Part shown: one piece after another, positions 11,551 to 23,521 of the stretch
How positions within the stretch are numbered: position 1 is the stretch's first letter
Layout of the letters: every line of letters begins with the position of its first letter
Assembly (NCBI GenBank): GCA_030734395.1
Contig: JAUZTG010000014.1
Location: 2,501 to 66,500 of the forward strand
DNA length: 64,000 bases
Reading direction: 5' to 3'
Source of the DNA: Sarocladium kiliense
Taxonomy: Eukaryota > Ascomycota > Sordariomycetes > Hypocreales > Sarocladiaceae
The notes under the pieces: model-generated
Databases searched by the model: none
What the model saw: only the letters and a program-made list of their open reading frames with translations
What the model was told of the DNA's origin: nothing
Translations under genes and position numbers: made by a program

Positions 11551-12182
11551 GATGAAGATTGGCCTCCAAAGCACTGCAACCCCGAAGAGGAAAGTTCTAA
11601 GGGGCACCTAAGGAGGGCAGACGCTCAAGCTGCCTGTATCGGTGGGAAGTTAGGATTGCCACAGTCCCGCACAATGCCTGTATGTTTGTGAACAGGGAAT
11701 TGAAGGCAGAAGAGTAAAAGAGTATGCAATCCACCCGAGCTCTCCATGTGTGGTTCTCCGCTTCCAGATTCCACCGTATCTGTCTTATAAGTCACCGCTT
11801 CTGACCCAAAGTGGTAGTAGATCGCATACAAGACTGCGCCCCGATATAGTGAATATCCTTTTGTGGGGGCGATGGTGTAAGAGCGGGATCCTTATTGCGC
11901 AATTGAATGGGCAGAAGATGCAACCGGAGATATCGTATTTCCTGTCAGTTCATTCGTCGATTCGAGAGAGGGCCTTTTACTAGGAACGCAGGAGACGTAG
12001 ATAGTCTCGGTTTGTGCATGATGTTGGACATTAACACCATCGAACGGACCCTTGGGAACCCCGTACGTCCCGATCCCCCAGTACAGTATGTGAGCTTGAT
12101 CCTCTAACCCTAATGAAACCCAAGCTTTAGGGTACGGCGGCCAGTATTGATACTGTAGAAGGCAATCCGTATTGTCTCTTCT
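11551..12182. other. Intergenic region, no gene seen
   Basis: About 630 bp lie upstream of the vacuolar-type MFS gene and downstream of the cysteine-rich secreted-protein gene. The short open frames show no domain, signal peptide or splice continuity. Confidence 0.4.
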
Positions 12183-14704
12183 TCACCAAGTCCTCTCGTT
12201 CGTGTCCGCCTTGAACTCATAGATGAGACAACCAATCTGGATGGTCCCTCCAATACCTCCGTTATTGCAATCCTTCCAGTTCCGGTACAAGTTGTCGAAA
12301 CATTGCCTATGGCCCGGCTTCTCTACCATCAACGGGTTGGACGCCCACACCTCACTCGGCCCATCGTTATCCAGCGTGCACCCGTCCTTCCACCAGATGT
12401 TGTACTGATAAGGAACTTTACTATCCGTCGTGCTGTAGTGAATGAAGGTCGACTTATCGCCCTTCTTGATCACCTGCTCGCGTCGTGCCACACCACCACA
12501 CGGCGGGCCCGTGAACTCGAGGATCGCGTCCTTGTAGACTCCGTCGCTGGCGAGAGGCTCGAAGTCATCCTCTTTGTAGCAAGACTGCGGGAACTCTTTG
12601 AGCTCAGTGAGCTCTTCGCGCTCCTGGATTTTGTAGGTGAACTTGCCGCAGCCCACGTCGAGTGAACCCTCCTCGTACATGTTTGAGCCGCCAATTAGCA
12701 CGGGCAGAGGGAGGATGGTATTGACGGCTGATTTGGCGGAGGAGATACTGTTAGCTGCTGTCTGGACAAGCTTCGCCGTTTTCGGCATCATCATCTAGGG
12801 GATAGGGGATACTCACGAACGGTAGCGCAGGCCGTTGACGTATGATCGAATGCCTCATTGCAATGCAGACTGCACTTGCCACTGCCTTCGCCTTTTGGAA
12901 AGCCGAGTTCGAACATGAAGTTCTTGTAGGCGTCCTCATTGATCACGATGCACTTGCGTGAGTGCGATCGGCGCTCGATGTCGCTGCCCTTTGAGTCCAC
13001 AGTCATCGACATGTCGTTTCCCTGCGGCCATCCGTCGCAAAAGTGCCCATAGACTGAACCAAAGATAGAGGCGGGAATAACGGTCTTCTTGTCGTCAGGG
13101 CACTCCGCCTTCTCCTCTGGCTTATCATCCTCTGAGTCGTTGCCGTCTCCTGAATCGCCGTCCCCAAGCAGGTCATTGAGTCCTTCGAGGAATTTCTGTC
13201 GCTCCTCGTCTGCGTAGGTGATGAAATTATGGCCAGAGAGGCTGCATTCACAATCCTTATGTTCTCCCTGTGATTGGGTAATGTTCTCGTCAGTGTCTTT
13301 GACCTTTTCGCAGGTTTGGGAACAGAGCTTTGCACAAACCTCCTCGCAGACAGCCTTCTTCTTATCACCATCGCCAACAATCTTCGGAGGACAATCCTCT
13401 TGATCCTTGACACCACAGAAGAGCTGAAGAGGAAAGGAAGTCAGTCATGGGCTTCGTGGCATAAAGACCGATCGAGGCACTTACATCCTCCGCCTTGGGG
13501 CATCCAGTGCTTGTGCCAGAAGGACTATCCGTAGTCGTCACCATTGTGGCCTTGATCCGATTCTGCTCCCCAAGTGTAACATTTTCGATAATCGTATCAA
13601 TTGCCAGAGCGAGAACGTAGTTCGAGATCTCCCCAATGAGCTCGTCGGGCAACGCAATCAAGGGCGCATAGGCAGTGATGAACTCTGCTAGCTGGTTTGC
13701 TGCATCCTGGGCCGCCCCGGCAGCAAACCCGAAGTTGACTCCAGCAGGGTCGAGGAGAACGGGGTCGTTGAAGGGACCGTTGGCTGTGGCGCCCTGCATC
13801 ACACCCTGGGCCGCGCAGAGAGCTTGGCCGTAGGTGCCGCCAGCACGCTTCTTTGGGGGATGCTCTTTATCGAATTCCGATCCTAACTGGCATTCCTTTC
13901 TTCGGTGCATGAACTCATCCAGACGGCCGGCGAGATCAGCGTCGAGGACGCCAGACAGATCTCCCTTCGTGAAGCCAGCACTATCAGACTCCACGACGGT
14001 GACAATGGGTGTAGTAGATCTGAAGCCGCACGAGCGGAAGGTCAGCCACAAGGACCTTCATAAGCGCGAGACTGAGAAAGAGAACTCTTACCCTTCTAGA
14101 GTGGTCTCTACCGGGACCTGCGTCACAGTAGCGATAGCACTGCTGTCAGCCGAGATGGTGATAGGCGCTCCCTCGGGTATCTTCGGAGCATTACTAGCCG
14201 CAAGATCAGACCAGTGGGAGCCCTTCTCATTGTACAACTGCTTGCCGCTGGAAGCAGAAAAGGCCATAATCAAGGCACCAATACCGGCGGCCAGCTTGGT
14301 AATGGTTCGGAATGCGTCCCCAACAGCAGCAGCTGTGACCATCAGCTGCCGAGGTTCCAGGTCATGGTCTATCTGGACGTGAGCATTCGTGAGAATACTG
14401 TTGATGGTTTCAAAGCACTGGTTGTTCTTCTCGCCACAGGCCTGAACGGCGCCATCGACCTCTGCTTTGACGTCTTGGCCAAGGAGGATGTTGAAGCCGC
14501 CATCTTCTTCGATGATATAGATGGAATCTGGTTCAAGACCGTCAGGTACCGTGTCCTAACCTGGATTTTATCAGTAGCGCAAAGACATTGCCGACATGGA
14601 AAAGAACTATTCGGGAGAACAAGGTGGGAGGAAAGGGGATGAAGGCTCACCGTCTTGGGATCATATTGCTTCAGATCGCCAAGGTCGAATACTTCAGCAT
14701 ACAA
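12183..14704 (-). CDS. Large cysteine-rich protein, probably secreted, unknown function
   Basis: Five exons (14704-14651, 14555-14092, 14019-13485, 13423-12817, 12754-12183) give 743 residues in continuous frame. I do not recognise the family with certainty. An N-terminal region of Ala/Gly-rich helices (AAGIGALIMAFSAS) is followed by a Lys-Arg site near KKRAGGTYG. Next comes a cysteine cluster (VCEEVCAKLCSQTCEKV, CECSLSG), an acidic linker and a C-terminal domain with paired cysteines ending NNGGIGGTIQIGCL. That ending resembles C-terminal segments of some fungal killer-toxin-like class V chitinases and their neighbours, a weak memory-based link. No ATG-led signal peptide lies in this frame, but one starting MRSLLPLTLVS at 14751 lies one frame away. 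It is divergent from a secreted zincin. Confidence 0.65.
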
Positions 14705-15965
14705 GGTGACTGAAACACTGACACCAAGGTCAGAGGAAGCAGAGATCTCATTTCGAGATCAAGTCTCTAAAGAGAGGAGAATAAGTGAGGAAATAATTGG
14801 TAAGAGTACTGGAATGGGAAGTTTTGGAGGCTTCTTGCCTAGTCGGAATGATACAAGCAGGCTCATCCAGAATCAGAGTGGAATTGAAGGTTTTATATAC
14901 TTGAATCCCCGAATCAGCAAACATGTCCACGAAATACTTGACATCTTTTTCCTTCGGACAACGTCATGTGTGATGCGCAAGTCTGCACGGCCAACATGTA
15001 CGCGAACTTGGAGGTCTGATCATCTTCAGCCCCCAAGCGTCGCCTTGTCGGAGCTGCTTCCATTTCCAGGGACCAAAAGAAAGTTGGACCCCAAGAGGAA
15101 TGCAGAACCGGATCAGGATTCATTTGCTTCCTGCGCCCGCTTGAATGATGAAACAATTGAGGGCCGCATGTTGGGCCGTGTCTTCAAGAGTAGAGTTCAT
15201 ACGCCGTTTGGGGGCCGAGGATCGTGGCTGGAGCCAACAGCTCAGATTCAACGACCAACAACCAACAACCAACTTTGGATCACTCGCTCTCCCATATATG
15301 GGGTAAATCCAATTGAACTCACTTTCTTGTGAGGCCAATGCCTATTATACTTTCCAAGAGAGCAGTGCAAGTTCTCAATTAGGTCCCAGCTACTAACAAA
15401 GACCAGTGACCAGAAGACAGAAGTTGAGTAACGACACCAGAGATCTTTTGTCTTCTCTATCTCATAAAAATACACTTCAGAACCCCATGTTTCAGGACGA
15501 TCCTATGCATGTGGCCCGGAGGCGTCTTGCCATTGCCCCCAAGATCCTACAACTGCCGTTATTCCAAGCAATGTAACGAGACTTCATCTTTTCCTACCCC
15601 TTTGGTCGTGAAACCGAACCAAGAAGCAAGCAAGCTGACGAACAAACATCAGGATGGCCATTCAAGTCATCGTGCATGAGGGATTCTGGAGTCAGAGGCA
15701 TCCAAGACTGATTCGCAGCCGTGCCGCACGTCGTGAGGTAGCAGAGGTCACCTTCATCGTTCTCATCCCGTGATAGTAGTAGCAACAGCTTGTGCTTAAA
15801 TATCTCTAAAGCTCACCCATCATGGACATCACTGTCAGCAATCATTCATCGTCCGTTAAACTCTTCACACACTCTCTCTATCCAGAGCCCATACCATTAT
15901 ACTTCTTCAAACTACATAAGACTATCATCGTATTTAAAGACTTCTCACTATTAATACTTACTATT
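14705..15965. promoter_or_regulatory. Divergent upstream region of the secreted pair
   Basis: This 1.26-kb region separates two divergent genes for secreted proteins. It includes the frame-shifted signal-peptide-like ORF at 14751. Short overlapping frames on both strands show no domain. No operator was recognised. Confidence 0.45.
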
Positions 15966-17274
15966 ATGAGGCTGAGCTCTTTTCTTGCTTTGGCCCTTCT
16001 GGACGTGTGCACGGCACAGAATGGATGGGCACTGAAGGGATGCGGTAAGAACTCACAGTATAATGTAATACGTGGCTCGATAGAGAGCTGACAATGTTGT
16101 TCTTACCAGACACATTCAATCCTGACGGGATAAGAGACTCCTTTGATGATGCCCGCAGCATCGCTGGGACCGCTGTCGACATTATAAACAGGCAGTCCGG
16201 ACATGACAAGGTGCAGAGCATGGCGAAGTTCATCCTCGGTGACGATACTCCCGATGCTACCTTCCAGGAAAAACTTGATAAGTCAAAGGTAAGTGTATTA
16301 TATTATTTGTGTTCTACTTCTCACTGCTCCCTTGTATCAAGCTAATCCGAGGTTAGGCTACTTGGAGAATGTCGCCAAGTATTCAAAGACTGAGGTCCCT
16401 GATATCCTCAAATTCAACCAGGGTGAATATGTTGAAAACAGGGATTTGGTAAGTTTCCCCTCAGAGGTTACCAGTACCTTATCACCACAGCCAATCCCGC
16501 CTTTCTTTCTTGGCGATATTGGTTGTAGGAAGCTGAGCTGACAGGATCAACAGATCATATACTGCGACGACTCCAACTTCATACGGAGAAACCTGGTTCT
16601 GGTAAATGAGGCAACCGGGCTGAGGGCGGAAGATGAGGATGAAATCAATGACTGTTACAGCCAGCCGCCTCCGCCACGTACTCCAACGGCCATTACATCG
16701 CCATCTGATGCAACCTCTCCTAAATATAAGCCGCTATTCGCCACATGGCTCCAGGGCGGACAGCAAGGCGCAATGCCGGACAGGAGACCGTACATCATTG
16801 AGCAGAGATTGAATCCGAACACGATGAACCTCTGTAAATGGTTCCTCGACGTCATCGGAAAGAACTATTTCGCTCGCATTGATGATACCAATATTGCAAG
16901 GACAGCGAACAAAGACTTCCTGGCGGACGCTCCATCCACTGCCCAGCCAATCGACGCCCTGGCATCAACACTGGCTGGAACTCTTCTCCATGAGGTGAGT
17001 GGCTCATTGAGTGCATTGCTTTTCTAAAGAAAGATTTGCCTTGCAAGGTTGGGTTCATATGACACTGACCTCAGGCTTGCTCTAGTTGACTCATACGGTG
17101 ACCGGTAATCGATCAGTCGACGTCGACCTAGCTGGAGGCTGCTACGGATGGGAGTGTGTTGGCAACCTGCACAGTCCAGACAACGCTGATAGCATCGCCA
17201 TTCTCGGCATCTGCATGCATCTGTTCAGCAAGGGGTATTGGGTTGACACTGATGGAAGCGTCAAGAGGATTTGA
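15966..17274 (+). CDS. Secreted HExxH metalloprotease-like protein (M35/aspzincin-like)
   Basis: Five exons (15966-16044, 16110-16281, 16352-16448, 16554-16994, 17086-17274) give 325 residues. MRLSSFLALALLDVCTAQ is a signal peptide. The zinc site HELTH appears only after removing the intron at 16995-17085, since the E|L junction is split. It is followed by GGCYGWECV and NADSIA, where an aspartate could be the third ligand as in deuterolysin-type zincins. The second intron needs a weak donor (gtcaaa at 16282); the stronger donor at 16289 shifts the frame, so this junction is uncertain. Family knowledge suggests an extracellular peptidase. The start is the ATG immediately before the signal peptide. 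Confidence 0.75.
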
Positions 17275-17331
17275 TCAGGAACGGAGGGTTTGTTTTCCTA
17301 ATTCGAGGGTCGGATGTTGCACCGCACATGT

Positions 17332-18587
17332 TTATTTATACATAAGCTGGGTATATCGCACTGGGCGGCACGAAATGTATACTTTTGAGGAGCGCCTGTG
17401 TGTCCACTCCGCAACGCCAGTTTCGAGCCTCCATGTCCTCAATCTCGGCCATATCTCTTCCGATACAATAAGGGTGCCCGAGAAGATGTGGGAAGTCCTT
17501 GAAGTGCCAGACGTAGGCTCAAAGTGCCAGACGTAGGCTCCCTGATCGCCAGGCCTGCCAAAAACACGGTATCTTTGCCTCAACACTCGACGAATAGGCA
17601 CAGACGCAGAACCTTTGCCCGGCCCGTTCATCTTCAGTGTGTCGTTCAAGAAGTGTTTTTCGTTATTCTCAAGGGTGGGGTGTGTCTTTGGTAGAACAAC
17701 CACGAGATCGAGCGAAGGATATGCCGTCGCCGCGGTCAAGATGGGGGTCAGGATAGCCCTTTCATTGACTACAGACCAGTACTCTTCCCCGGTATGATCC
17801 AACCATAGCAAGAGCTTTCTCAAGCGTGGAAATGCAGCGTGAAGACTAGTGTTTGAGTCGATCTTGGTGTGCGGCCCAGCCTCCCGCTTGGAAGACGAAA
17901 TAGCGCTTGTCAGGAAAGACGAAGTCTCAAGCGTACGGAAAAAAGCGAGTGGTCGGCTCAGAGTGGTGGAGAGTTTCTCGATCCGGTTGACGAAAAGGTT
18001 TGGAAGGCAGAAGTCTGAGCCGCTGCCCCCCGTCCGAGAAGACGGGCTCTGTAACAACGCCAGGGTTTCCAGGTCCATGACGTGAAGGTCTGCTTCAGCA
18101 ATTAACCACAACATGACTTCCTCGTACCTGAACTAGTAAGTCAGCGCATGTCATCAACCGGAACGACTGGATGCACTGACGTTCTCTTGCAGAGCCTCAG
18201 AGCTGGATAGAGAGCGCATATGTCTGCGCCATACGCCTTCTCCCACGTCACAACGGGAGTTGACCACCCAAGCCAAAACTCCTCACACATCCAATGCGGG
18301 CCCCAACTCGATCTGAGTCGTTCCTGGTATCTTCGCTCACTTTCCGGATCTGGATGCATCACAGGCTCCGAAACCCAGCGCTCGTTGCCGCACTTCCCAT
18401 CGTACAAACTGGGCCCCAGACAAGGCGTGAGTGTCAGATCGCCCTCGGTGCTGCTCACAATATGGTAACCCCATTGGTTGATGAAATGATTGTAGATGCA
18501 TCGGCGAATCTCAATTGGAAGCCGGAACAAGCCGCTCTCGCCTTGGCTACTAACTGAGCACGGCGCGTCTTGCGTGGTGGGCGTCAT
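17332..18587 (-). CDS. F-box-like/DUF7730-type protein with frameshifted C-terminus
   Basis: Two exons (18587-18181, 18127-17332; 53-bp intron) give 400 residues. FRLPIEIRRCIYNHF near residue 21 is the short F-box-like start common in fungal proteins of unknown function, followed by ALRLCKRTYEEVM across the junction. A 20-bp perfect tandem duplication (gagcctacgtctggcactt) lies at about 17500-17540. Twenty bases are not a multiple of three, so everything after GAYVWHF is read in a new frame. Without one copy the frame runs to a TAA at 17336-17338 with a balanced composition. The listed C-terminus is therefore probably aberrant. Function is unknown; such proteins may be ubiquitin-ligase adaptors. 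Confidence 0.7.
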
Positions 18588-19438
18588 TATGGTTAGTGGT
18601 GAGGATGCCGATGCAATGGGTGTTCAAGACAAAACAGCTTGAATAATCGGGAAACAAAAGCATTGCGAGAGGAGAGACGATGGGAAAGAGCCTGAAGTAC
18701 TACTGTGTTGAAGAAGGATCGCCCCCAACATGAGGGCGGTTAGCCCACGTACTATAAATAGGTGTGCGGCAAAGCACGTAGAACCAACCTCCGAACCTTG
18801 GACCGACCATGACTGGCCTCTTCACCAACGAAAAAGAAGTACTCGTATAATAACCGCTAGAACAATAGTCTCAAGCATAATTATTTTACAACAGGGAAGG
18901 GCAATGCTTCAATATTTCTAGGCTGCTGCGCTGTTTATGCGTTTTCATATAAACTAGCTAGTTATAAACTGCTTTTAATATATTTTAATAATACTTTTAA
19001 TATTAAAAGTAATCTCTTTTATAAAATCCTTTAAAAGTTTAAGTTATAAGAGCTATAATAGGCTATCCCTAGTATCACGGATAATTAGGTGCCGATAAGA
19101 GTTATATATATTCTTAAGGAGTAAAAAGCTATTCATAGAGAGATAGGTGTGAGGGAAAGGGGTTACGCCATGTCTCCTCAGCCACAGTATGGCTAGGTCT
19201 CGTCACATACCCGTCCTCCTATCTCTTTAATGCCAGGCTAGGCTCAAGCCCAGACCATAACAATATATCTCTTATACCTTTCTCTAGCTACTCTTTTTTA
19301 TTCTTAATTACCTTTAAAATTAACGCTTATTATGCCTTATTTTATATTATTATAATACTAATTTATATAAATTTTATTAATTATAATCCCTTATTAATTA
19401 GCCCTTTTAATATAAGCTATTATTCCTTTAATTCTTTA
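18588..19438. other. Intergenic; AT-rich repeat-derived block from about 18930
   Basis: The first 340 bp are ordinary upstream sequence. From about 18930 base composition falls to strongly AT-rich with many TA steps, like RIP-mutated DNA. A less mutated core at 19140-19260 keeps ordinary composition. A short match (atcacggata) to the end of the interspersed repeat described at 31010 is too short to assign. Confidence 0.5.
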
Positions 19439-21299
19439 ACGTACTTTATCACCGAACGACACACATCACCGAGCGACACACATCATCGCAATAATCGTTT
19501 AACGCAAGCAAATAACTCAACAACAAGACAAAAAAATCACAAAAGCTAGTCGCTAATATCTTCATCAGCAGACAAGATAACCACTTAATAGGTTCTTGCA
19601 TTATGCCTAGCATTTCTACACGTTCTATAGCGCCAGGGCTTCGTTTCCACCCGAGCCTTGCGACCACTCCTCTGCTGCGTTTCCTGCTTTATCTATATAT
19701 CAGCCTTAATCTAAGCCATTTAATCCTCTTTATTAGCTATAAATATAACTCTATTATCCCTAAGTTATTATTTTTTTACTCTTCGACGTTGGCTTAGGGT
19801 ATTATTTATTACTTAAAGTGTTTTATTCTTTGCTTCTAAAAGAGCTATTTGATGTATGAACATGTGTGCTCCCTTTACTAGATAATTAATGCCTTTAAAA
19901 ATTAATATTAGCGAGCTTCCTTGATGACGTGAGATCCTGTCCTTGAGCAAGGTAGATTACGAAACAGCTTCTGTGGTGTTTATTAGCGTTTAGGAAGTCT
20001 AAGGCTCAGGCAAGCCAGAGGAGGTGCTTAGAGGCGTTGGCATCTTAAACTTCACATCTAGCTTTGAGAGAACAGATTCCGGGTTATAAGGCAAAAGCCC
20101 TAAGCCTCAGAAACCCCCGAGGATATTTTCTTTTATAATTGCCTTTTAGAATGCCTTGTAAAACGCTGGAAAGAAGTCTTCCTTTGAGATGTGGGTTGTA
20201 CCTGCGCGCATCTTCTCCTCAATTTCCTGACTATACGCTTTCTTCAGCGGCCTAAAACAGCCAACATCAAGAGGCTAGAGCATGTAAGATAAGTAAGGAG
20301 GCATATAAAGTGGAATAATATCCTTCTCTTTGCAATACTCGTCGAATTCGACGGATTAATGACTTTCATAGCCATCTAGCACAAGCAGCCGATATCTGCC
20401 AACTATAAGTGATAAGGTATGCTTATTGAAATATTAAATCCAATCCAGACTAATTTCATTTATTATCCAGCTGTTTTGAGATGTTGCGATGACCCAGTCG
20501 CATAATAGAGAGCTGTCTTTGTACCAGCTCGAGAGGTAATATTTGCCGGCAAGCATGACGAACAGCGGAACACAGAAACCCGTGCCCCTAACGCCCTGGA
20601 TCATTATTGCCTATTCTTGATTGCTAGGCTGTATCAGTTTTGCGTTTAAGACCCTTTCAGAGCTTGTTATAACTATTCTGGCCGAGATAACGCTTATTTG
20701 AAAGCCGGTCTCGTTAAAGTTGTAGATGTCTTTATCGCTGATGCTGTATTTCGCGACTGTGTTCTTCACAAGAGAGAACTATGCGTTTATCGCGGTTGGA
20801 TCTTCGCATAAAGCTCTCTTATAGTCATACCTCTAGACTTGACGTATTTTAAGCTCTTTATATCGCATAATAAAACAGTAAGGCTAGAGCTTCCTAACTA
20901 GTAACGTGCTACGCGCTCTAAGAAGAAGATTCGCTATTACAGCCACACTGTTAATCCGAGGAGAGCATGATTAAGAGTCTAGGTTAATTATCCTTTTAAT
21001 AATTACCTTCTCTTCTAGCTTTATTAATTTTATAGAGTTGGGCAGGTTATTGTATCGCGGAGTTATACTCTTTATTCTATAACTAGCATAACATAGCTGA
21101 CATTATATAGCTTTATAGCGCGTCGAATACTTAAAGAGGAGTCTTGTTAAATAGCCTTAATGGCTAAGTTAATGCTCCTATCTTTATTAGGTGTTTCCAT
21201 TTTAAGTAGGGGAGGAATTAGAGGTGGAAGGTGGAAGGGCATGAGATAACGAAGAAGTGTGTCGCTCGGTGATGTGTGTCGTTCGGTGATAAAGTACGT
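19439..21299 (-). mobile_element. Pogo/Fot1-type DNA transposon copy 1, RIP-degraded
   Basis: The element is 1861 bp, flanked by TA on both sides (19437-19438 and 21300-21301). Its ends are inverted repeats of about 43 bp starting acgtactttatcacc, each holding two 17-bp direct repeats (tcaccgaacgacacaca and tcaccgagcgacacaca). The transposase remnant runs on the minus strand, is interrupted by many stops and matches copy 3 in inverse orientation. Its AT-rich, TA-rich decay is typical of RIP. It cannot be functional. Confidence 0.9.
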
Positions 21300-21660
21300 T
21301 ACTAGTATTATATTATTATAAAGCAGTTCTTATTAAGAAGCTAATATTTATAACCTTTAAGTTTATATTTCTTTTCTTTACATCTTTTATTTCTTTATAT
21401 ACTATTAATTCTCTTTTTTAAGCTTAATAAAATATTAATTATATTAAGAATTAAAATTAATATTATAAGATATATAAGCTTGTCTAAAATCTCTTCTCCC
21501 TTAATTATATTCCCTAATACTAGATTAATTAGCCTAATTTATACTTTTTATCATAATATATTATAATTAAATTACTTATATTTACTATCTTATATTTATT
21601 ATCCTATTTTTGATTTTTTAATAACTAGTAAATATTCCCTAATAATACAAAGTAAACTTA
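21300..21660. other. AT-rich degraded sequence between transposons
   Basis: This 360-bp stretch is extremely AT-rich, with runs such as tattatattattataa. It looks like an older repeat eroded by C-to-T change. No recognisable gene remains. Confidence 0.6.
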
Positions 21661-23521
21661 ACGTATTCCACAAGCGAGTGGTCCACACAAGCGAGTGGTC
21701 CACTTTCCTCTGACTATTCTACAAACTCCTACTCTCAACCAGCCACAAGAACTACAAACAGTTATATATAATTACAACTGGATAAAGGAGACGGTATTAT
21801 ATCAATTTGGCATGTTCGCGCATTATGGCTGGTATTACTACATATACCACAGCATCTTTTCTTCGTCTCGTTACGTCGCTAACGGCCCCTACTCTGTTGC
21901 ACTTCTTGCTTTATCTGCACATCCGCATCTGCTTGATCTTTTTGGGCTTGCCCTTCCCTTATAGTCATAATCCCTCCTCGCCGGAGATGTGTTTTTCGGG
22001 TACGCCGACATCGGCTAAGGGTATCATTTACCTCTCGTAGGTCTTGGACCTCTGCCTTCAAAAGTGCTATGTGATGCATAACTTGCTCGGTTCCCTTCGC
22101 AAACTGCGCAAGCGCTTGAACAATTGACGTTGGAGAGCTTCCTTGATGGCACTCGATTCGATCCCGCAGGAAATTATGTTGTGAAACGGCCTCTCCACTA
22201 TTCATTAGTGTCCTTGACGTCCAAGGTTGCGGATCGCCAGTGGCTGTACCTGGAGGCGATGGGGTTGCAAACTTCGGATCTAGCTTAGACAGAATAGAGC
22301 CTGGGCTATAGGGAATAAGCCCTGTTCCTCTGAATCCCCCTTGAATGTTTTTTCCAGTTATCGAGGCCTGGAAGGCGGCAAAAAATGCGGGGAAGAAGTC
22401 CTTCTTGGCGATGTGTGTATAACCACTCTTCATCTTCGCCTTAATTTGGCGATTATAAGCAGCTTTTAATGGACTAAAATAGCCTACGTTAAGTGGCTGA
22501 AGTATATGAGATGAATGTGCAGGCATGCAAAGAGTGATAATCTTATTCTCTTTGCAGTACTGCTCAAATTGAGTCGAATGGTGACTTTCGTGGCCGTCGA
22601 GGATAAGAAGACGGTATGTGCCCGCAGTTCTTGCCTTTGTATGTTTATTAAAATGTTGAATCCATTCGAAACCCTTCTCGTTTGTAGTCTAGCCGTTTTT
22701 AGTCGTCGCGATCACCTAGTCGTGCGGTAGTGGGCTCTCTTCATACCAGGAAGAGAGGTGAACCTTGCCTGCCACAACGATGAATGGTGGAATGCAAAAG
22801 CCTAACGCCCCAACACCCTGGATCACTGTAACCCATTCGCGATTACCTGGTTGCTTCTTCTTAACATCTGCACGGCCATCTGACGATGTCACGACCATTC
22901 CAAGGGTAATAATGCCCATTAAAAATCCGGTCTCGTCAAAGTTGTAGACATCTTCGTCCAGGATCCCATATTTCGCGATTGTATTCGCCACAAGGCGAAA
23001 CCACGCGTTTATCGCGATTGGATCTTCGGATTTAGCCCTTTGGTAGTCGTATCTGCGAAAACGACGCGTCCGAAGATCTGGCTGTCGCTTGATGAAATTC
23101 GCAGTCCAGTTGGTTCCGACGCGTCCAGAACCACGCTCTGCGAGGAGGATGTTCGCCATATCTTCTACATCGCGAATCCGCGGCGAAAAAAATCGCGAAT
23201 CTAGATCAAGAATGTACTCAATAATAGCTATCTCCTCGGATGAAGTTAACTTCCTCGAATTAGGGGGACTATCGCGTCGCGAGGGTGTTTTATTCTGGCG
23301 GCGAAGTAGCGTAGTATGGCTGATGTTGTAGATCGCTGCAGCGCGGCGGATGCTAAGTTTTTGATCTTGTCGTATAGCTTGAAGGGCCATTAGTATCCTT
23401 GCATCTTTAGGCGGTGTTTCCATGATCGTTGGTGATCCTATTCAAGGTTAAAGGAAGAGTATTAGTATCTTGATGGAAGTGGACCACTCGCTTGTGTGGA
23501 CCACTCGCTTGTGGAATACGT
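21661..23521 (-). mobile_element. Pogo/Fot1-type DNA transposon copy 2 (distinct family)
   Basis: The element is 1861 bp, between TA dinucleotides at 21659-21660 and 23522-23523. It has perfect 45-bp terminal inverted repeats starting acgtattccacaagcgag. Each end contains two tandem 17-bp units (acaagcgagtggtccac). The terminal sequence differs from copies 1 and 3, but length, TA duplication and repeat layout are the same, so it is a sister family. It encodes one nearly complete transposase on the minus strand and is far less decayed than its neighbours. Confidence 0.93.
21879..23423 (-). pseudogene. DDE transposase (pogo/Fot1 type) with two stops and a lost catalytic Asp
   Basis: One frame of 515 codons runs from 23423 to 21879. 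Residues 1-60 carry a psq-type helix-turn-helix (SIRRAAAIYNISHTTLL), followed by a CENP-B-type helix region ending at RRFRRYDY. The first catalytic aspartate is in VYNFDETGF and the second in LLILDGHESH. The third position reads QPLNVGYF where the family has QPLDV, so Asp is replaced by Asn. Two in-frame TAG codons near 22716 and 22691 sit where Trp is expected (PHD-stop-VIATTKNG-stop-T). All these changes are G-to-A on the coding strand, that is CpA to TpA on the plus strand, the RIP signature. The protein cannot be active. Confidence 0.88.

Noticed and set aside
19603..19797. Small plus-strand frames inside transposon copy 1 and the matching frame in copy 3 (27411-27623)
   Set aside because: They are antisense shadows of the degraded transposase 3' region.
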